A stretch of DNA of 64,000 nt from Lachnospiraceae bacterium M18-1 (GTDB lineage Bacteria; Bacillota; Clostridia; Lachnospirales; Lachnospiraceae). Below the pieces are notes generated by a model. It was not told the DNA's origin. It saw only the letters and a list, made by a program, of their open reading frames with translations, and did no database searches. Position numbers and translations under genes: made by a program. The stretch lies in assembly GCA_000403295.2 (NCBI GenBank), contig KE159605.1, positions 547,353-611,352 on the forward strand, read 5' to 3'. Positions within the stretch are counted from its first letter, which is position 1; each line of letters starts with the position of its first letter. Below are positions 61,422 through 64,000 of this stretch, in pieces.

Positions 61422-62177
61422 CTACCGATTAAGCAGATCTTTGAGATCTTGAAATTGTTTTTTGCTCCGCTCTAGTGTCTGTATGTCTTTGTAGAGATCC
61501 TTTATAGCTTTAAGTTCCTCCAGCGATCCTATCGGTCGGATTGTGTGGCCGTCCAGATAATACTGCTCTGCCTGCCCCGTCACTTCCAGGATAGCCCTCG
61601 TAGCGCCACCTGTGAGTCCAACCAGAGTATTATTTTCTTCCGAAGCTGGCGCATTGGAAACCGTAGTACCATTCTGGGCCTCTTCCCTGTTAATACATTC
61701 CAAGATTCCGTCCCAGGGATAATCATAATATGTCCTGATATGGCTTTCATGGCCGGTCTGATCTCCCTCTGCCCCGTCAATGCCATTATTTTCACTGATT
61801 GCAAATTCCATCAACATATCCGGCACAGCAGAAAGACACATGGCCGTATGGCACGCCTCATCAAGATAGATATCCCCTGCCTGGGCTACATATCCGGAAG
61901 ACATCGGGTGCCATTTAAAATTCCCGGTCGCACACATGCAGGAGCGCATATTTCCGGTATAGGTCGCGCCTCCACAGGATATCCCGGCTGCTTCATACGC
62001 TGATATCACCCCGGAGCTGCAGTCCCGATCCCCCTGCTCTAACTTATATACTTTTCCTCCTACTTCCGCATCGCAGGTCCCTTCGCCGTCTCCCCAGCGT
62101 GATACCTGGCTATATCCGTGCCAATCGTGCGTTACAAGGTGTTTCATCAGTTCTACTGCTACCTGTTTCTTTAACAT
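61422..62177 (-). CDS. Phage endolysin, NlpC/P60-like peptidase
   Basis: 251 residues. N-terminal cysteine peptidase/amidase domain of the phage lysin group: GDRDCSSGVISAYEAAGI holds the catalytic Cys (~53), DEACHTAMCLS the His (~109). A linker rich in Asn/Ala/Glu leads to a C-terminal coiled segment (~205-250) with YYLDGHTIRPIGSLEELKAIKDLYKD, a possible wall-binding or spacer region. Cuts host peptidoglycan at lysis. Preceded by the holin gene. Confidence 0.85.
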   Translation of the reverse strand: MLKKQVAVELMKHLVTHDWHGYSQVSRWGDGEGTCDAEVGGKVYKLEQGDRDCSSGVISAYEAAGISCGGATYTGNMRSCMCATGNFKWHPMSSGYVAQAGDIYLDEACHTAMCLSAVPDMLMEFAISENNGIDGAEGDQTGHESHIRTYYDYPWDGILECINREEAQNGTTVSNAPASEENNTLVGLTGGATRAILEVTGQAEQYYLDGHTIRPIGSLEELKAIKDLYKDIQTLERSKKQFQDLKDLLNR

Positions 62178-62207
62178 GAATATTCTCCTTTCATTTCACT
62201 ACGCAAA

Positions 62208-62229
62208 AGAAGACGGTTTCCCGTCCTCC
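62208..62229 (-). terminator. Hairpin between holin and endolysin genes
   Basis: GAAGACGG and CCGTCCTC around TTTC; on the minus strand TTCTTTTGC follows. A partial terminator would lower endolysin relative to holin. Confidence 0.5.
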
Positions 62230-62247
62230 TAACCATACTCATACACC

Positions 62248-62607
62248 TTATTTTACATTTACAGAGTTTTCATTAGCCGCCCCGATAACAACGCCTGCAT
62301 TTTCCTCAATCTTCATTTGCTTAACCGCTGCCTCAATCAATACATCCAGCTGTTCATCCGACAACGCAATATTCTTTGCAATAAGTATTTCCTTCAAAAA
62401 CTCTGTTACATAGGCTTTCTTGTCCTGCCCCTTTTCGGCCCAGAGAATCTGCTGGGCTTTCAGAACTGCATACTTTACCCATTTTTCAGCCAACGCCAGC
62501 TTGTCCGTGTTGCATTTTTCTTTAATCCACGGTATCAGATATCTCGATATAACCAATACTGCCACCATGACGATTACCTTCAAGGTTTCAAAAACAATTT
62601 CATTCAC
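62248..62607 (-). CDS. Phage holin, LLH-type
   Basis: 119 residues. One N-terminal membrane helix (~6-24, VFETLKVIVMVAVLVISRYLIP) and a helical cytoplasmic tail (AEKWVKYAVLKAQQILWAEKGQDKKAYVTEFL), the pattern of LLH/Phage_holin_6 proteins of clostridial phages. Overlaps the upstream membrane protein gene by eight bases. Permits release of the endolysin. Confidence 0.8.
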   Translation of the reverse strand: MNEIVFETLKVIVMVAVLVISRYLIPWIKEKCNTDKLALAEKWVKYAVLKAQQILWAEKGQDKKAYVTEFLKEILIAKNIALSDEQLDVLIEAAVKQMKIEENAGVVIGAANENSVNVK

Positions 62608-62917
62608 TTTCTGTTTCCTTCCTTTCTTTCAATTCTGCCTGCTTCTCTTCCATCTCCCACTGGTGCTCTTGTTTCCGGTCTTTATTGGTCCTAATCCATC
62701 CGCAGATGCCGCATTCTCCTATTGTGGCCGCTACAACCGCACAGGCATATGTCTCAGGAATGCTGCCTGAGACCCGGAAGATCTCAAGCAGCTGCCAGTT
62801 AAACCAAACAAAAAAGACACCCACTGCCATCAAAATCAGATTCAGCGTGCCTATTTTCCCAATGCATTCCTTCAATCTCTTCAGTGGGTGGAACCCTTTC
62901 CTTTTCCTGCGATTCAT
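62600..62917 (-). CDS. Prophage small membrane protein
   Basis: 105 residues with two membrane helices (~25-45 LNLILMAVGVFFVWFNW and ~56-76 AVVAATIGECGICGW) and a charged C-terminal helix. Position before the holin suggests a second holin or antiholin. No family is certain. Confidence 0.6.
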   Translation of the reverse strand: MNRRKRKGFHPLKRLKECIGKIGTLNLILMAVGVFFVWFNWQLLEIFRVSGSIPETYACAVVAATIGECGICGWIRTNKDRKQEHQWEMEEKQAELKERKETESE

Positions 62918-62948
62918 GCTTTTTCCTCTTTAACACAAACGGATTCTT

Positions 62949-63260
62949 TTAAAATCCAATCTGAGTAAAAATAAACCCTACTACTATCCCAATGATTACA
63001 GTTACAATATACCCACTTACTTTCCGCCACATCTCACCGTCCCTGCCCTCAAGGACTTCCAAACGATCCGCCTGCTGCTCCTGAGATTTGAGCATATTTT
63101 CCATGTTTACGGCAAGTTTTTCCACCGATGAGGCCAGATCCCGGATTTCCCTCACATTTTCTTCAAGCAGTTCTATGCGTCGGTTCTGGCGGGTATTTTC
63201 TGCGTCCTGCCTTGCAGCAAATTCCGTATGTTCCTGCCTTGTGATATATTCTGCATCCAT
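62949..63260 (-). CDS. XhlA-like prophage protein
   Basis: 103 residues: a coiled coil (~1-75, NRRIELLEENVREIRDLASSVEKL) and one C-terminal membrane helix (VSGYIVTVIIGIVVGFIF). This matches hemolysin XhlA of PBSX-type lysis cassettes, which helps the holin. Part of the leftward lysis operon. Confidence 0.72.
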   Translation of the reverse strand: MDAEYITRQEHTEFAARQDAENTRQNRRIELLEENVREIRDLASSVEKLAVNMENMLKSQEQQADRLEVLEGRDGEMWRKVSGYIVTVIIGIVVGFIFTQIGF

Positions 63261-63272
63261 AGCCTGTCCTCA

Positions 63273-63398
63273 CTACTCTTTTAATTCTTTTTCTACCTTT
63301 ACGCGCCAGATTTTCGGAACGTCCTCCAACATCCATTCCGCTCCTGTATTTTGATTGATAGCCCCTGATCTAATCTTATCTGCGTAAAATTTAATCAT
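63273..63398 (-). CDS. 41-residue CD1375-like prophage protein
   Basis: ATG at 63398 overlaps the previous stop (TAATG); stop TAG at 63273-63275. MIKFYADKIRSGAIN at the start and WMLEDVPKIWRVKVEKEL at the end resemble the tiny tail-associated proteins of the CD1375/XkdX kind that lie between tail and lysis genes. Function unknown. Confidence 0.65.
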   Translation of the reverse strand: MIKFYADKIRSGAINQNTGAEWMLEDVPKIWRVKVEKELKE

Positions 63399-63802
63399 TA
63401 TGCTTCACCGCCTTCCATCATTCCACCTACGATTTCCCCAAGGTCAGCAATAGCGCCATCCTGGATAGTCTGGCCAGTTTTCATTGCTTCCTGCTCAGCT
63501 TCAACGACTGCCAGGCGCTTCTCTGTCATATTCACATCAGCCAGGCGCAGAGATACAAGAAAGTCATTCTCCCTCTGCTTCACACCTGCTTCCTCCAGAT
63601 ATTTATTCTCCAAGGTTGCACAAGTCAGGCCTGCAGCGTTCAGGATGCTGTACTTTTCCAGATTATCCTCCGTAAACTTCTCAAAAAGCCCTTTAAAACC
63701 ATCAAGACTCTGGATCGGCACCTGTATAAGGTTCACGGATGCCCCATTTTCAATAGCCAGCATAGTACCATCTTTTAAAACAATTTTTTCTTTTCCTTCC
63801 AT
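63398..63802 (-). CDS. Prophage tail-associated protein
   Basis: 134 residues, unrecognised family. Begins KEKIVLKDGTMLAIENGASVNLIQV, then a helical part with LADVNMTEKRLAVVEAEQEAMK and ends with Gly/Met/Glu. Occupies the place of small tail-end proteins in clostridial phages. ATG at 63802 follows GAGAAAAGAGAA. Nothing else could be called in 63803-64000 apart from a small GAGCATCC/GGGTGCT hairpin near 63945-63965. Confidence 0.6.
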   Translation of the reverse strand: MEGKEKIVLKDGTMLAIENGASVNLIQVPIQSLDGFKGLFEKFTEDNLEKYSILNAAGLTCATLENKYLEEAGVKQRENDFLVSLRLADVNMTEKRLAVVEAEQEAMKTGQTIQDGAIADLGEIVGGMMEGGEA

Positions 63803-64000
63803 TTCTCTTTTCTCCTCTCTTTCTAAATAAACTTTTTTAGTGTTTTTTAGCGTTCGGTACGCCCCGGTCTGGATCCGCTCTGATTCTCATTGCAGCCACC
63901 TCTCTTCTTTACTTATCTTTCTGAAAAATCCATAATAAAAAGCACCCTTCTGGATGCTCTTTAGCATATATTTTTCAGTTTGGTATACAAAACTCCGCTT

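Larger units (their letters stand above)
59738..64000. mobile_element. Prophage (late end), continues beyond the window
   Basis: From the break in the ABC ATPase gene to the right edge: three small genes with an RHH protein, an XRE repressor facing right, a 51-codon gene, then (minus strand, transcription running leftwards) endolysin, holin, a membrane protein, an XhlA-like protein, a CD1375-like small protein and a tail-associated protein. Structural genes and integrase would lie to the right. The attachment core was not identified. Confidence 0.75.

Overview
The window looks like a chromosomal segment of an anaerobic, spore-forming member of the Clostridia, most likely family Lachnospiraceae. 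This rests on a SpoIIIAA fragment at the left edge, a classic Firmicutes rimP-nusA-ylxR-ylxQ-infB-rbfA-nrnA-truB-ribF operon, strong AGGAGG-type ribosome binding sites, frequent TTG/GTG starts, and accessory genes (Tn916-type functions, LanFEG-type transporters) typical of gut Clostridia. Almost every gene is on the minus strand. The genus cannot be fixed from sequence alone.

Left part (1-25 kb), core genome: spoIIIAA (partial), a secreted 3D-domain protein on the plus strand, pnp, nadE, hslO, a methyltransferase, a membrane-anchored protein of unknown function, ilvE, ilvN, ilvB, rpsO, a Na/Pi cotransporter, and then the translation/transcription operon read from a promoter at about 25.06 kb. 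The usual ribF-rpsO-pnp neighbourhood is present but split by metabolic genes. InfB carries a long 13-residue tandem repeat in its linker.

Middle (25-37 kb): a hemerythrin-CheX-receiver fusion, a HAD phosphatase, a cytidylate-kinase-like protein, an NhaC antiporter, and the remains of an agmatine deiminase locus. Carbamate kinase and putrescine carbamoyltransferase are intact, but the agmatine deiminase survives only as a C-terminal stub joined to a truncated LuxR-type regulator. A two-component system next to a BcrA-like ABC transporter follows.

37-46.2 kb: a small element derived from the Tn916 family. It has a frameshifted integrase, pairs of DR2-like integrase arm sites at both ends, Tn916 ORF7/ORF8-type regulators, and a cargo of two-component system, LanFEG-like ABC transporter, YxeA-like protein and lipoprotein, probably protecting against cationic peptides. 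A decayed RepA_N-type initiator and two 115-bp repeats complete it. No conjugation genes remain.

46-59.7 kb: purF, an Amt-PII fusion with an unusual leader (strong promoter, repeated 18-bp motif, two terminator-like hairpins, 31-codon ORF), several membrane or secreted proteins of unknown role, a GNAT-YoaP protein, a CPBP protease, a glycosyltransferase with an odd charged N-terminus, an AgrC/AgrA-like two-component system and an FtsX-type ABC exporter whose ATPase gene is cut just before its PTGNLDS motif. 59.74-64 kb is the end of a prophage (tail/lysis genes, endolysin, holin, XRE and RHH regulators), apparently integrated into that ATPase gene.

Dispersed imperfect palindromic elements of 115-170 bp lie between genes at 4.4, 11.0 and 56.6 kb, with a fragment at 36.5 kb.
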